Shown here: one piece after another, positions 28,804 to 38,170 of the stretch
How positions within the stretch are numbered: position 1 is the first letter of the stretch
How the letters are laid out: the number at the start of each line of letters is the position of its first letter
Origin: Bin80 sp965220935
Lineage (GTDB): Bacteria > Bacteroidota > Rhodothermia > Rhodothermales > Bin80
DNA: 64,000 bases
NCBI GenBank assembly: GCA_965220935.1
Contig: OZ244857.1
Coordinates: forward strand, 2,232,001 to 2,296,000
Direction of reading: 5' to 3'
The notes under the pieces: model-generated
Told to the model about the DNA's origin: nothing
Databases searched by the model: none
Seen by the model: the letters and a program-made list of their open reading frames with translations, nothing else
Position numbers and translations under genes: made by a program

Positions 28804-28891
28804 GAGAATAAATGTCAATACAAAACTGTGATTACGCAATCATTGAGACAATGTTCATCAATGATGGTCTTACTCCATGATCATTCATGTA

Positions 28892-29211
28892 TCTGAACTT
28901 AACCCTATTTTGGCGAATTTCAAGACTCCAGAAGCAACCATGATTCCCACTTATAACTAAATTTGTTAGGTTTTAAGAAAAAAAGTCCCACTTTGTAGCT
29001 TTTTGAGCAAAATTAGGGCCGCTTTCCCACCTTGTTATCCCACTTTTAACCTTTTTATATCATTAGATGTGTGCCCATGTAGATACGACAAAGTAGACTA
29101 AATAATTTCTGAAATATTGCATAAACTCCTTAATTAATAAGGCTTTTCACATAGCAAGATGTAATTTTTCAAGCATTTTAATAACTCAAAAATAAATAGG
29201 GTTAAGTTCAG
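28892..29211. mobile_element. MITE-like element with 20-bp perfect inverted repeats
   Basis: ATCTGAACTTAACCCTATTT at 28891-28910 recurs as an exact reverse complement at 29194-29213. ATGTA lies immediately outside both ends (28887-28891 and 29212-29216), a possible 5-bp target duplication that overlaps the repeat tips by a base or two. The ~320-bp interior is AT-rich without a gene. It sits between divergent htpX and the DoxX-like gene, so it could also act in their regulation. Confidence 0.5.
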
Positions 29212-29380
29212 ATGTACGCACAATAGCGTTATCACAAATCATACTGATAGATGAATGAATCTCTAATGACATGAAACAAAACCATTCTCATTCTAATCAC
29301 TCACGATCTTACAAATTATTAATTCAAAGATTGATTATATTGCATTAAAACTATAGACTCGATCAAAATTGATTAGATCC

Positions 29381-30550
29381 ATGCTACAACAACTCAACTC
29401 TTGGCTTGACCGCTATCGTGAGGTCGCCTTTGACCTAATCCGAATATATCTGGGACTTGGACTATTCACCCGAGGAATTCTATTTTTGATAAATGTAGAC
29501 TCTTTTGTCTCTCTATTGCCCGAAGATGCGCCTACTTGGCTGATCTACGATTGGGTTCACAATCTGGTGGCTGGAATTCATGTTGTCGGTGGATTAGCCA
29601 TTACAATCGGGCTCTGGACCCGAATTTCGTCTCTAATTCAAGTTCCAATCTTGTTTGGCGCGGTCTTTCTGAGCTTGGGAAGCTTATTCTCCGCGAGTCA
29701 ATCATTTGAACTGTCGTCCCTTGTGCTCTTCATGTTGGTTCTGATCGTTATCTGTGGGTCCGGTGAGTGGAGTCTGGATCGGAAACTATTTACATCGCAG
29801 AATGAACTGCAACTCTTGCTCTCCAAACTCTATCCTTTCAGATCCCATGCATTTGATCTGTTGCGAATGTATTTAGGGCTTGGCCTGCTGATCCGAGGTA
29901 TTCTTTTTATTGCAGACTCAAATCACTTTTTAGACCTTATTGGATCAAATTCATCTGCCATCCTTCGCTCGGTATTTCTGCTACACTATGTTGCACTATC
30001 ACATCTGCTAGGTGGATTTATGTTACTGGCAGGACTCATCTCACGGATCGGCGCACTCATTCAGATTCCAATCCTAGTGGGCGCAGTTTTTGTTGAAGAA
30101 ATGTCGGGAGGGCTCACCGCTGGAACTCAGGGCTTTGAGATTGCTGTTTTAACTCTCTTTCTGTTGAGTTTAATCTTTTTGTACGGCTCTGGTGGAATTT
30201 CATTTGATCATTATTTTTTCAGAGAGACGGACGAGTCCGCCGCAATGACTCCAATTACCGAAAAAGTCGCCGATATTCTAAGTCAAGATCCTCCAGGAGA
30301 GGGTGAATTCACAGATCCAATAAAAAGCCTTTTAGCCCCCGAAACAGTGAGCTCAGAAGAGTCAATTCATGAGATTCTGAAAAATCCAAACATCGTCTCT
30401 CAGGCGCGATATAGCTTCTGGGGATGGATGCTATTTCTAATTGATGTGACCCCACGCCCCATAGAGATTGTGTTTAAAGATGTCCACTCAGGGCGCATTG
30501 TGCTCCGTAGCCAAGATCCGAAGATACTGAAACGATTCAGATACCGGTAA
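29381..30550 (+). CDS. Membrane protein with two tandem DoxX-like units
   Basis: ATG 29381 (MLQQLNSWLDRYREVAF) is preferred to the TTG four codons earlier, giving 389 residues. Two internal repeats of about 145 residues each begin with AFDLIRIYLGLGLFTRGILF and AFDLLRMYLGLGLLIRGILF. Each has four helices ending in a GSGEWSLD or GSGGISFD motif, like DoxX/SURF4-type proteins. A ~105-residue soluble tail follows. DoxX relatives are quinone- or stress-associated membrane proteins; the function here is unknown. The 3' end overlaps ybeY convergently by 14 bases. Confidence 0.75.
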   Translation: MLQQLNSWLDRYREVAFDLIRIYLGLGLFTRGILFLINVDSFVSLLPEDAPTWLIYDWVHNLVAGIHVVGGLAITIGLWTRISSLIQVPILFGAVFLSLGSLFSASQSFELSSLVLFMLVLIVICGSGEWSLDRKLFTSQNELQLLLSKLYPFRSHAFDLLRMYLGLGLLIRGILFIADSNHFLDLIGSNSSAILRSVFLLHYVALSHLLGGFMLLAGLISRIGALIQIPILVGAVFVEEMSGGLTAGTQGFEIAVLTLFLLSLIFLYGSGGISFDHYFFRETDESAAMTPITEKVADILSQDPPGEGEFTDPIKSLLAPETVSSEESIHEILKNPNIVSQARYSFWGWMLFLIDVTPRPIEIVFKDVHSGRIVLRSQDPKILKRFRYR

Positions 30551-31037
30551 AATCAACCTGCCCTAAACATTGATCTTCCATTTTCTTCATGATTCGCTTA
30601 GACTCAGGTGTATCATCTTCATAGCCTAAGACATGAAGTAACCCATGAACTACATATCGACCTGCCTCTTCTAAAAAGGAAGACCCGTAGTGACGACAGT
30701 GCTTCTTTGCAAAATCAAGATTTATATATATTTCCGCATCAATCTCTGTCACGCTACCCAGTGAAAATGCCAATACATCCGTTTCATAGTCAGCATTTTT
30801 CCACAATTGATTCAACTGGTGAACATGCCCGCCATCCGTGAGAATGACTTCAAGTCTCTCTACCTTCAAATCTTTTTGTCTAAGAACTATGGAGATTAGC
30901 CTCCGGATCACGTTAGTTTCTATGCTCATCTCACGATGCTGATTCCAAATTGAAATAAGCCCATTTTCCTTGTCCCCTGGTGAATCAGGCCAGTATCCAT
31001 CTTGAATGCGAGTGGGATACTTATTCATCTTGGTCAA
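30537..31037 (-). CDS. ybeY: Endoribonuclease YbeY (rRNA maturation factor)
   Basis: A 166-residue protein with the UPF0054 zinc motif region GRYVVHGLLHVLGYEDDTPE, where the His ligands are in HGLLH; the third ligand, usually GYDH, here reads GYEDD, so the exact third ligand is uncertain. Also present are LEVILTDGGHVHQLNQLWKN and TDVLAFSLGSVTEIDAEIYI (family TDVLSFP). YbeY acts in 16S rRNA 3' maturation and ribosome quality control. It overlaps the preceding gene by 17 bases and ends the DUF2723 operon. Confidence 0.9.
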   Translation of the reverse strand: MTKMNKYPTRIQDGYWPDSPGDKENGLISIWNQHREMSIETNVIRRLISIVLRQKDLKVERLEVILTDGGHVHQLNQLWKNADYETDVLAFSLGSVTEIDAEIYINLDFAKKHCRHYGSSFLEEAGRYVVHGLLHVLGYEDDTPESKRIMKKMEDQCLGQVDFTGI

Positions 31038-31500
31038 ATTGAAATCCTTCCAAGATGCCCTCTGCCATTAAAAATGCAATGACGCTATTGGATATCTGTT
31101 TGGGCATCTTGGTGTAGTCCATATCCAGTAGTCGTCGATCATAATTAGAAAAAACTTGACACCATGCGTTTGACTGTACAATCAGGGCATTGACCACATT
31201 GTTGCCTTTAGCATAAAAAATTACCTCTCGAAAATCCTCCTCAGCAACAAGTCCAGTGCATCCAACCAAATGAAGCTGGCCGCTGATGGTCTCAGCGGTG
31301 ATGATGTGGCCAGGGATTTCATCTTTCAAGCCTCCTGGAAACTCTATGTTAACTGATATCTCCAGTTTTACAGTCAGTTGTAGCTCTTGATTGATGACCT
31401 CATATAAGATTGAACCATCTTTGCGAATTGGATTAGCGCCAAGCGTGCGTCCAATTCGTTCAAAGTCTTGATCATTGAACTGAAATCTGGTTTCTGTCAT
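31021..31500 (-). CDS. Conserved-looking hypothetical protein in the DUF2723-ybeY operon
   Basis: ATG 31500 (MTETRFQFNDQDFERIGRTL) is chosen because it follows the DUF2723 stop by only seven bases; the longer frame to 31599 would lie inside that gene. The result is 159 soluble residues with no signal peptide, no helices and no motif I recognise. Alternating beta-like segments (LQLTVKLEISVNIEF, HIITAETISGQLHLVG) suggest a beta-rich fold. Tight packing between a membrane glycosyltransferase-like gene and ybeY shows it is translated. Function unknown. Confidence 0.75.
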   Translation of the reverse strand: MTETRFQFNDQDFERIGRTLGANPIRKDGSILYEVINQELQLTVKLEISVNIEFPGGLKDEIPGHIITAETISGQLHLVGCTGLVAEEDFREVIFYAKGNNVVNALIVQSNAWCQVFSNYDRRLLDMDYTKMPKQISNSVIAFLMAEGILEGFQFDQDE

Positions 31501-31507
31501 TTCACGA

Positions 31508-34414
31508 TTAATTTTGATTCTCGTCCGAATTCTGCGAAACAGAATCACTAGAAGTGGATGTGTCCTGCGACACACTACTAGCAAATGCACCCATTGCAAG
31601 ATCTCGCATCTCCTCAGCGGTTACATTTGCTTGCTCACCCATAGACTGTCTAATCTTGTTCTCAAATTCAGCAGCGCCCTCAAAATCTGCAGCTTTCAGA
31701 TATGCCGCTCGAACCGATGTCAAAAATGTGAGCGAAAACCGGCTGAACTGATCACTGCCACCTGAATTAAGACGATGAATGAGCATTGATTCTGACTTGC
31801 GATAGATCTCAAGCGCCTTGTCATAATCACCTGCCAACTCATATACACGTGCGACATAGATGAATGAAATAAAGTCTCCTGGAATCGTAGAGAATGGAAT
31901 ATTTTCCATCAGGGAGTCCATCAATGCCACGCCTTCGGCCACCTGTCCAGCCTGCACCATTTCAGACGCCGTTTGTGAAAAAATGTTCCTATAGTTGTCT
32001 ACCATACGCCTAATATTTGCATCATAATAGACATCAGGGTTATTCAGGTTTCTGAATCTGAATTCCCGAAGTCTTTGAGGGGTGACTCCAAGTTCAACTC
32101 GCCCAAGAGGTTCATCGTGGCGAATGGGAACAACGCGAAGTGCTTGTCCCTCTAATTGGAAATAATTGTCCAAATCTAATCGCCCATCGCTGGAGACTGT
32201 TACGGCAAAGTATACAGGTCGCTCCCATCCCTGTAAGGCAACGCCCTGGATGATATTCAACGTTGCAATATCTGCCCCATAGAGAAGGTTAATAGGGTCT
32301 CCAGTCTCTGGATGAGTTCTAAACGGTCGTCCATTAAGCATCCAAGTCACACTTGAATCAATCTGACTCCGATCGGTTAATCCTACAAATATATCGGAAT
32401 CCTGAGAAATGAGGTCTGGATCCACTGGAAGTGTGATACTTTTGGGCTCCCATAAACGAGCACCAAGGTCATCAATCTCTGACTCAGATAAGCTAATCGG
32501 TAGCGGAGTAGATTCTCGAGAGTACTGATTTTTGAGTTGCCTCACATACCAAGGTGTATTTAACAATGAAAGATTTGCCACGCGAACATCTCGTCTGATG
32601 CCTTCAACTTCCTGGGCATACCATAATGGAAACGTATCGTTATCACCATTGGTGAAAAGAATGCCATTGTCGGCAACACTCATCAGCATATTGTAGGCGT
32701 AGTCAGGGGCAACATAGCGCCCAGAGCGATCATGGTCGTTATAATTTTCAATAGCCATCCACCCAGGTACAAAAAGAAAAATGAATGGAATGGCAGCCCT
32801 TACAGCAAAACGATGCGTGACTGTCTCTTTAACTAACTGTAGAAGACCGGTCGCTCCAATTCCAATCCAAAAAGAAAATGCCATAAAACTGGCGACATAA
32901 GCATAATCTCGTTCACGAGGTTGCAGAGGAGTCTGATTAAGATATAGGATAATTCCCACACTTGTCACTATAAATAGAATTAACACACTGAAAGCATGCT
33001 TCCAATCCTGACGGAAATGATAGAACATTCCAAAAAATCCTAGCAACAATGGGAGAGCAAAATAGCCATTACGGCTTGCCTTTTCACTAGGAGATTCTTG
33101 AACCACCTCGGTTGGCCCATCAAGGATTGGAATGCCTGTGATTGCCCGAGCACCTTCAACATCACTCTCACGACCAGAAAAATTCCAAAGAAAATATCGT
33201 AGATACATATGTCCTATCTGATACTTCCAGAAGTACTCTAAATCGGATGAGTACTGACGATAAACGTCTACATGCTGTGGGGACGGAGAATGTCTTCTGG
33301 GAAACAACTTAATATTGTTTTCATCAAAATTCCCAGTCCTATCATTGAAACTAGCCCCACTGAGAATGGGGGTATCCCCATACTGTTCACGCTCAAGATA
33401 GGATACAATCGCCTCGGGTGTTTCTGGATCATTTTCATCAATCGGGGGATCGGCAGCACTCCTAATAAAGATCAGTGCATAGCTAGAATATCCGATCAGA
33501 ACCATCAGCACACACACTGAAATGAGATTCGCAGTTTGTAACCTTCTGCTATGGGTGATCCATACAGCACAAACAACAACAATTAAAAGAAATAGTATCG
33601 TTAACAGAGGTTGTCCTGTTGCGCCAGCGATCCCAGGTAGTTTTTGAACAATTCCTGGGTAAATCCCCAAGAAAATGACTGAAGCTAAGACCATCATGAG
33701 CGCAATTCCTTTCCACCGCTTAGCAGACATCCATTCTGGTCGACCAAAAACTGTCCATTCTTTTTTATCAAATTCCACAAAGAACACAATCAGTGAGATA
33801 AAAAATAAGGCCAATAGACTTAATAGATGCACGCCAATCGCAAGTCCAAATAAATAAGCTACAAGAATAAGAATTCGGTTAGCATCAAGTCCTAGACGAT
33901 CTTTTTTTCGGCTTAACTCCTCATTGGCCAATTCGGCCCATTTCAAGATCAGCCAGATCACCAGAGCTGTAAAGAGCATAGACATGGCGTACACTTCTGC
34001 TTCCACTGCATTAAACCAGAACGAATCAGTGACGGCAAATGTACATGCGCCAATGACTCCGCCAAAGTGGTGAAAGAACGTCACTTGGCCTTCTTCGTTT
34101 GTGGGAATGAATTCTTTTAGCAGACGAACAATAATCCAATAGGCCAAAAAAATGGTAAACGAGCTTGACAACACCGACACCATATTCACTGACAGTGAAA
34201 CCAGATGGTCTGGAGCAAACATAGAAAAGAACCTCCCAACCAACATATAGAATGGAGCGCCTGGAGGGTGAGATACTTGTAATCCATGAGCAATGGCGAT
34301 AAACTCGCCAGCATCCCAAAAACTTGCGGTAGGTGCAACCGTAAATCCATAGAGGATTGTTGCATACAGAAATACCCCGATGGATACGAAAAAACTTGCG
34401 TTTTTGGGTCTCAT
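31508..34414 (-). CDS. DUF2723 (TMEM260-like) multi-pass GT-C protein with TPR-like tail
   Basis: A 968-residue protein. The N-terminal DUF2723 domain has FTVAPTASFWDAGEFIAIAH and VSHPPGAPFYMLVGRFFSMF, which are family-specific motifs with the catalytic-like Asp-Glu pair after the first helix. About 12 helices follow to residue ~560, then a soluble periplasmic region (ILFTNGDNDTFPLWYAQEVE), and C-terminal TPR-like helices (YVARVYELAGDYDKALEIYR). DUF2723 is related to human TMEM260, a protein O-mannosyltransferase, so protein glycosylation is a reasonable inference. It heads the operon with the hypothetical gene and ybeY. Confidence 0.9.
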   Translation of the reverse strand: MRPKNASFFVSIGVFLYATILYGFTVAPTASFWDAGEFIAIAHGLQVSHPPGAPFYMLVGRFFSMFAPDHLVSLSVNMVSVLSSSFTIFLAYWIIVRLLKEFIPTNEEGQVTFFHHFGGVIGACTFAVTDSFWFNAVEAEVYAMSMLFTALVIWLILKWAELANEELSRKKDRLGLDANRILILVAYLFGLAIGVHLLSLLALFFISLIVFFVEFDKKEWTVFGRPEWMSAKRWKGIALMMVLASVIFLGIYPGIVQKLPGIAGATGQPLLTILFLLIVVVCAVWITHSRRLQTANLISVCVLMVLIGYSSYALIFIRSAADPPIDENDPETPEAIVSYLEREQYGDTPILSGASFNDRTGNFDENNIKLFPRRHSPSPQHVDVYRQYSSDLEYFWKYQIGHMYLRYFLWNFSGRESDVEGARAITGIPILDGPTEVVQESPSEKASRNGYFALPLLLGFFGMFYHFRQDWKHAFSVLILFIVTSVGIILYLNQTPLQPRERDYAYVASFMAFSFWIGIGATGLLQLVKETVTHRFAVRAAIPFIFLFVPGWMAIENYNDHDRSGRYVAPDYAYNMLMSVADNGILFTNGDNDTFPLWYAQEVEGIRRDVRVANLSLLNTPWYVRQLKNQYSRESTPLPISLSESEIDDLGARLWEPKSITLPVDPDLISQDSDIFVGLTDRSQIDSSVTWMLNGRPFRTHPETGDPINLLYGADIATLNIIQGVALQGWERPVYFAVTVSSDGRLDLDNYFQLEGQALRVVPIRHDEPLGRVELGVTPQRLREFRFRNLNNPDVYYDANIRRMVDNYRNIFSQTASEMVQAGQVAEGVALMDSLMENIPFSTIPGDFISFIYVARVYELAGDYDKALEIYRKSESMLIHRLNSGGSDQFSRFSLTFLTSVRAAYLKAADFEGAAEFENKIRQSMGEQANVTAEEMRDLAMGAFASSVSQDTSTSSDSVSQNSDENQN

Positions 34415-34565
34415 GAAGTTAGGATGGAGATAAAAAGATTTAATTGTATATAACGATGTGCATGAACGCGTGTTGCTAATATATGCCGATATTAAGCATC
34501 AAAACCGTTTCTCAATAGTTTTTAGTCCTCTACCTGAGCTCTACTGACCCAATACGAATAGAAAT

Positions 34566-34573
34566 TATTTTTG
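34566..34573 (+). promoter_or_regulatory. Possible -7 box for the LptF/LptG gene
   Basis: TATTTTTG matches the Bacteroidetes -7 consensus TAnnTTTG and lies 23 bases before ATG 34597. No good -33 TTTG is seen at the right distance, so support is weak. Confidence 0.25.
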
Positions 34574-34596
34574 CTCAGACCCATTGCTCTTAGAAG

Positions 34597-36078
34597 ATGA
34601 CGACCCTTCACAGAATGATTTTGAAACAGCTTCCTGGTCCGTTTCTGGGCTGGATGATGTTGTTGATATTTCTGTTGTTGATGCAGTTTCTCATCAGATT
34701 CTTACCCGAGCTAACGGGGAGAGATCTGCCGATGGTATTGGTCTTAGAACTGATCCTATACAATCTATCTTACATGGTTGTCTTAGCGGTTCCGATGTCA
34801 TCTCTTCTGTCCACACTCATGGTATTTGGATCGCTGGCTGAATCGCGTACTTGGGTCGTCATACGAAATTGCGGCATTACCCTTTGGGGGCTAACATGGC
34901 CAGTATTCATCGTTGCTGCCCTTATATCATGGGGCATGATATATTTTAATAATGTACTACTCCCTGAATCAAATTACAGGGCACTCAATATGTGGCAGAT
35001 CATCCGAAGTGCTCGACCTGGCTTTGAGTTAGAACCTGGAGTGTTCTATCAGGAGATTGATGAATACAGCATTCTTGTCGGACGGCGCGACAAAAATCTT
35101 CTTTATGACGTTCTGATTTATGACTACACCAATGGTCTTCCCAATCCTGTCACTATTCAGGCTGACATGGGAGAGTTGATACCGCGGGGGCAATTCCTTG
35201 AACTGATTCTCCAAGACGGTGAGATGCATCGACTGATGCGCCCAACTGGTGCCAAAATGACTGAGCGCTATGAGAAACTCACCTTTGAACGCTTTTCACT
35301 GAACCTCGACCTGAGTGAACTTGGAGTACAAGACGCACCTGAAATCCCTCGGTTTCGTTCGGATCGCTCAACTCCTGTTGATCAAATGTTTGAGATAGTT
35401 GATTCACTGAAACTGCGATTAGCGCATCATCGTGACGAACTATTATCCATTGCTCCAGTTCCAGCTCAAATGGATACAACTTCCTCAAGCGCACTGGCAG
35501 AGAGTAATTCCGATCAAGTCTCCTCAGTTTTTGAGACTCCCACTGGCGTGCAAACAGATTCCATGGCACGGCGTAACGTTCTTAAAGGGTTATCATTAGA
35601 GCAAATTCAACTCACGTTTCAGCATGCCCGCGATCTTGGGCAAAGTGCGCGAAGTGCTGTAGCCAGCCGCACAAGAAACTTGAAGCACACCAATACAACA
35701 TTAAGCCGTTACCAAGTTGAGATCCACAAGAAATATTCCATCTCTCTGGCATGCTTCGTCTTTATGCTCATTGGCATTCCACTTGGGTTGAGTATTCGCA
35801 GAGGTGGATTAGGAGTTCCTTCTCTGGCAGCAATGAGTATATTTATTTTTTACTGGGTCTCCTTGGTTCAAGGAGAAAAACTTGCGGATCGTGGATTCTT
35901 AAATCCATGGATTGGTATGTGGTGCGCTAATATTCTGATCGGTTTGGCTGGCATCTGGTTATTTATCCGAGTCGCGCGAGATAGTAGATCTACGCCAACA
36001 TACTCTGGCAAGTCGGGTCTTCTGAATACAGTGATTGCCAAGATACGGGTTAAAAGACTCACCCATTTTGATCATTAG
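34597..36078 (+). CDS. LptF/LptG (YjgP/YjgQ) lipopolysaccharide export permease
   Basis: A 493-residue protein with the LptF/G layout. Helices 1-3 are at the N-terminus (FLGWMMLLIFLLLMQFLIRF, VLAVPMSSLLSTLMVFGSLA, with the typical ES RTW following). A long periplasmic jellyroll comes next (GVFYQEIDEYSILVGRR, LYDVLIYDYTNG). Helices 4-6 are at the end (CFVFMLIGIPLGLSIRRGG, FIFYWVSLVQGEKLADRG). The first helix starts only ~15 residues in, as expected. It extracts LPS from the inner membrane with LptB2; the partner is elsewhere. An insert of ~100 charged residues precedes helix 4. Confidence 0.92.
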   Translation: MTTLHRMILKQLPGPFLGWMMLLIFLLLMQFLIRFLPELTGRDLPMVLVLELILYNLSYMVVLAVPMSSLLSTLMVFGSLAESRTWVVIRNCGITLWGLTWPVFIVAALISWGMIYFNNVLLPESNYRALNMWQIIRSARPGFELEPGVFYQEIDEYSILVGRRDKNLLYDVLIYDYTNGLPNPVTIQADMGELIPRGQFLELILQDGEMHRLMRPTGAKMTERYEKLTFERFSLNLDLSELGVQDAPEIPRFRSDRSTPVDQMFEIVDSLKLRLAHHRDELLSIAPVPAQMDTTSSSALAESNSDQVSSVFETPTGVQTDSMARRNVLKGLSLEQIQLTFQHARDLGQSARSAVASRTRNLKHTNTTLSRYQVEIHKKYSISLACFVFMLIGIPLGLSIRRGGLGVPSLAAMSIFIFYWVSLVQGEKLADRGFLNPWIGMWCANILIGLAGIWLFIRVARDSRSTPTYSGKSGLLNTVIAKIRVKRLTHFDH

Positions 36079-36182
36079 AACGCGCTACTATTCCTTGGAT
36101 TTGTATGAATGGACATGACTCATTTGCGGGTAGTGTTATAGCTGACAACAATCTTTTGAATTCTATCTAATTCAGCCATTAT

Positions 36183-36545
36183 TTACAGATATTCGTGATA
36201 GGCGTTCTTTGTATTTTGAATAAGAGATTCGTAGTGAACAATGCGACTTCCAGGTGAAATTGAATTCATAGAATCCTTCAGTAGCTGGGGATTATCCTTC
36301 TCCTCAACTGGCAGTCCAATCAGAAAGACAACTTCAACATCTGGCGATGTGATCCGACGTTTAGATAAAATTGATTCCAACTTGTCTACATAGGTTTCAA
36401 CCAACTAATGAGTCTCAACTGTCGGCAAGAGAAGTGTCCAATTCCATGAACCGTCAATTTGAAAACAAGACTTGAGTATATCACCATATTTATCTAATGT
36501 GTGATAAACCAACATTGATATGTCACTACATTCTCCAAGTCCGAT
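36183..36545 (-). pseudogene. Fragment of an unidentified protein, stop-interrupted
   Basis: The minus frame from 36545 reads IGLGECSDISMLVYHTLDKY and DGSWNWTLLLPTVETH, a TAG, then VETYVDKLESILSKRR, VVFLIGLPVEEKDN, SPGSRIVHYESLIQNTKNAY and a stop at 36183. Composition is protein-like on both sides of the stop. The last part faintly recalls C-terminal segments of nuclease-associated proteins (RIVHYESLI), but I cannot name the family. The 73-codon piece downstream of the stop could in principle be translated; a relic is more likely. Confidence 0.5.
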
Positions 36546-36805
36546 AGACTAATTGATTGGATTTTCTAGAATGAAAAACGATCACCAACCTGAGACTTGC
36601 CATTTCATTATTTTCTATGTTCACTGTGGATTTAATGGAAACATTGCGGTAAAATTAGGATGATGTCACTTTTATGAAATAGTTTAACAGATCTTGATTA
36701 TTTTGACACAAGCCCTTGTATTCAACGGTTTAGTCCAATCAGTTGCTATATTTGGGGGTAACCGTGCAGACACTTGATTTATTAGAGAAGAATTTTTTAC
36801 TGAGA
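36546..36805. other. Leader region upstream of AAA paralogue 2
   Basis: No gene is seen. It contains a TAnnTTTG box at 36747-36754 (TATATTTG). This leaves a ~45-base leader to ATG 36806. The paired -33 element is not convincing. Confidence 0.4.
36747..36754 (+). promoter_or_regulatory. Candidate -7 promoter box for AAA paralogue 2
   Basis: TATATTTG is a full match to the Bacteroidetes TAnnTTTG consensus. It lies within the nominal open frame starting at 36743, which argues that the real start is downstream, at 36764 or 36806. A -33 TTG at the standard spacing is not obvious. Confidence 0.35.
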
Positions 36806-37879
36806 ATGTTCATCGCAGGCAAATCCAAACCTTTACCACCCCGATCACACACATTCATTTCTGATCGCGGGGCCTCGCCCTATTTTCACGGACGCACGGA
36901 GATACTGAACAATTTTAAAGATCTCATTCAGCAATCAATTCAGTCAAAATCTGGGACAATCTTCTTGATCCAAGGCGCACCAGGTGCAGGAAAGAGTGCA
37001 CTACTCCATGAATGTTTAATGTATGCATACGAACATGGATGGAAAATTCCAGAATTTCTATCAATATTTGATTTGGGGAACCCACATGCTATAGCGCAGA
37101 GCCTAGGAAAGAAATTCGCTCGTCAAAACACATCTGTGGATTTTCTTCGAAAAGGTAGGCAACCGTTACTTCTTGACTTTGATGAATGCCAGATGTTACA
37201 TCATTTATTTCACCCAGGTCTGTCGGATGATGACCTTAAGGCTTACACTGATGTCGTTCAGGCTATTCATCATGGAGATCTAAACCGACCAGTCATTATG
37301 ATTGCAGCAGGTCTAGCAACCAGCTTAAGTGCATTTAATACCGTGGGTATATCAGAGTTCTCTGACATTTGTCCCATTGGACTCGGTTCTCTGGACAAAG
37401 ATTCTGAATGTGCTGTATTCTATGACTGGTTTACGAAGTATGCACTGATTGAGGAAGATCCTGCACCTTGGATTGATGCCATTGCGCAAGATACAGAGGG
37501 ATGGCCTGTTCATATGATGAACTATATAGGCAATGCTATTAAGCTATTGGACTCTAATCACTGGACAATGACTAAAGAGGGACTCAATACTGTGATTGCA
37601 AAAGGACGCGAGGGGCGAGAAAAGTATTACTGGAACCGCGCTAGTTCTATATGGGGGCTTCGTGTAATAGCAAGATCATTTTCCAAAGTTTCACCCCATG
37701 AAAGTCTATCAGAAGCCGATATCATGGAGCCTCTGATAGAGCATTTAGGAAAAGATACTGGGCAGAAAATGTTTCGGGAAGCCCTTCAACAAGGAGTGTT
37801 TGATCTTCGCGAAGGGGGATATCGTGTACCTTTACCACATATGTATAAATGGTTGATATCCACGCTAAAAGAAAAATGA
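36806..37879 (+). CDS. Solitary AAA ATPase, paralogue 2 (function unknown)
   Basis: ATG 36806 (MFIAGKSKPLPPRSHTFISD) gives 357 residues; the frame is open a little further up. Order: RGASPYFHGRTEILNNF, Walker A GAPGAGKSALL, Walker B PLLLDFDECQML, VIMIAAGLATSLSAFNTVGI, LGSLDKDSECAVFYDWF, DTEGWPVHMMNYIGNA, and a C-terminal winged-helix-like segment ending FREALQQGVFDLREGGYRVP. It is collinear with paralogue 1 over its whole length but diverged, and lacks ~25 residues between the first motif block and Walker B. No partner gene is adjacent. Its motifs are complete, so it should bind and hydrolyse ATP. Confidence 0.85.
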   Translation: MFIAGKSKPLPPRSHTFISDRGASPYFHGRTEILNNFKDLIQQSIQSKSGTIFLIQGAPGAGKSALLHECLMYAYEHGWKIPEFLSIFDLGNPHAIAQSLGKKFARQNTSVDFLRKGRQPLLLDFDECQMLHHLFHPGLSDDDLKAYTDVVQAIHHGDLNRPVIMIAAGLATSLSAFNTVGISEFSDICPIGLGSLDKDSECAVFYDWFTKYALIEEDPAPWIDAIAQDTEGWPVHMMNYIGNAIKLLDSNHWTMTKEGLNTVIAKGREGREKYYWNRASSIWGLRVIARSFSKVSPHESLSEADIMEPLIEHLGKDTGQKMFREALQQGVFDLREGGYRVPLPHMYKWLISTLKEK

Positions 37880-38170
37880 CCGTAAACAACAATGATCAGT
37901 TTTCACTAGTAATCTGGTCATCCATGGATCTGTGCAGGTTCTGTCAGTATTGAATTAAATCGGGCTATGTACCATCGTATCAGGTTGCTACATTTATGTT
38001 TGCCCTAAGTGGATTAGTATCAAATCATTTGGATAATTTTTGAACACTGTGATTTGATATATACAATGCATTAAAACGTGATATATTCTTCCAGTGGGAC
38101 GGTTATATGTTCTGCAGGCTTTCAAAATCAGGCCAACCTACTCTTATAGGAAGACCCATCAATTGACTAC
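37880..38170. other. Gene-free spacer upstream of rsmI
   Basis: About 290 AT-rich bases. No gene, repeat or clear promoter box was recognised. Confidence 0.35.
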
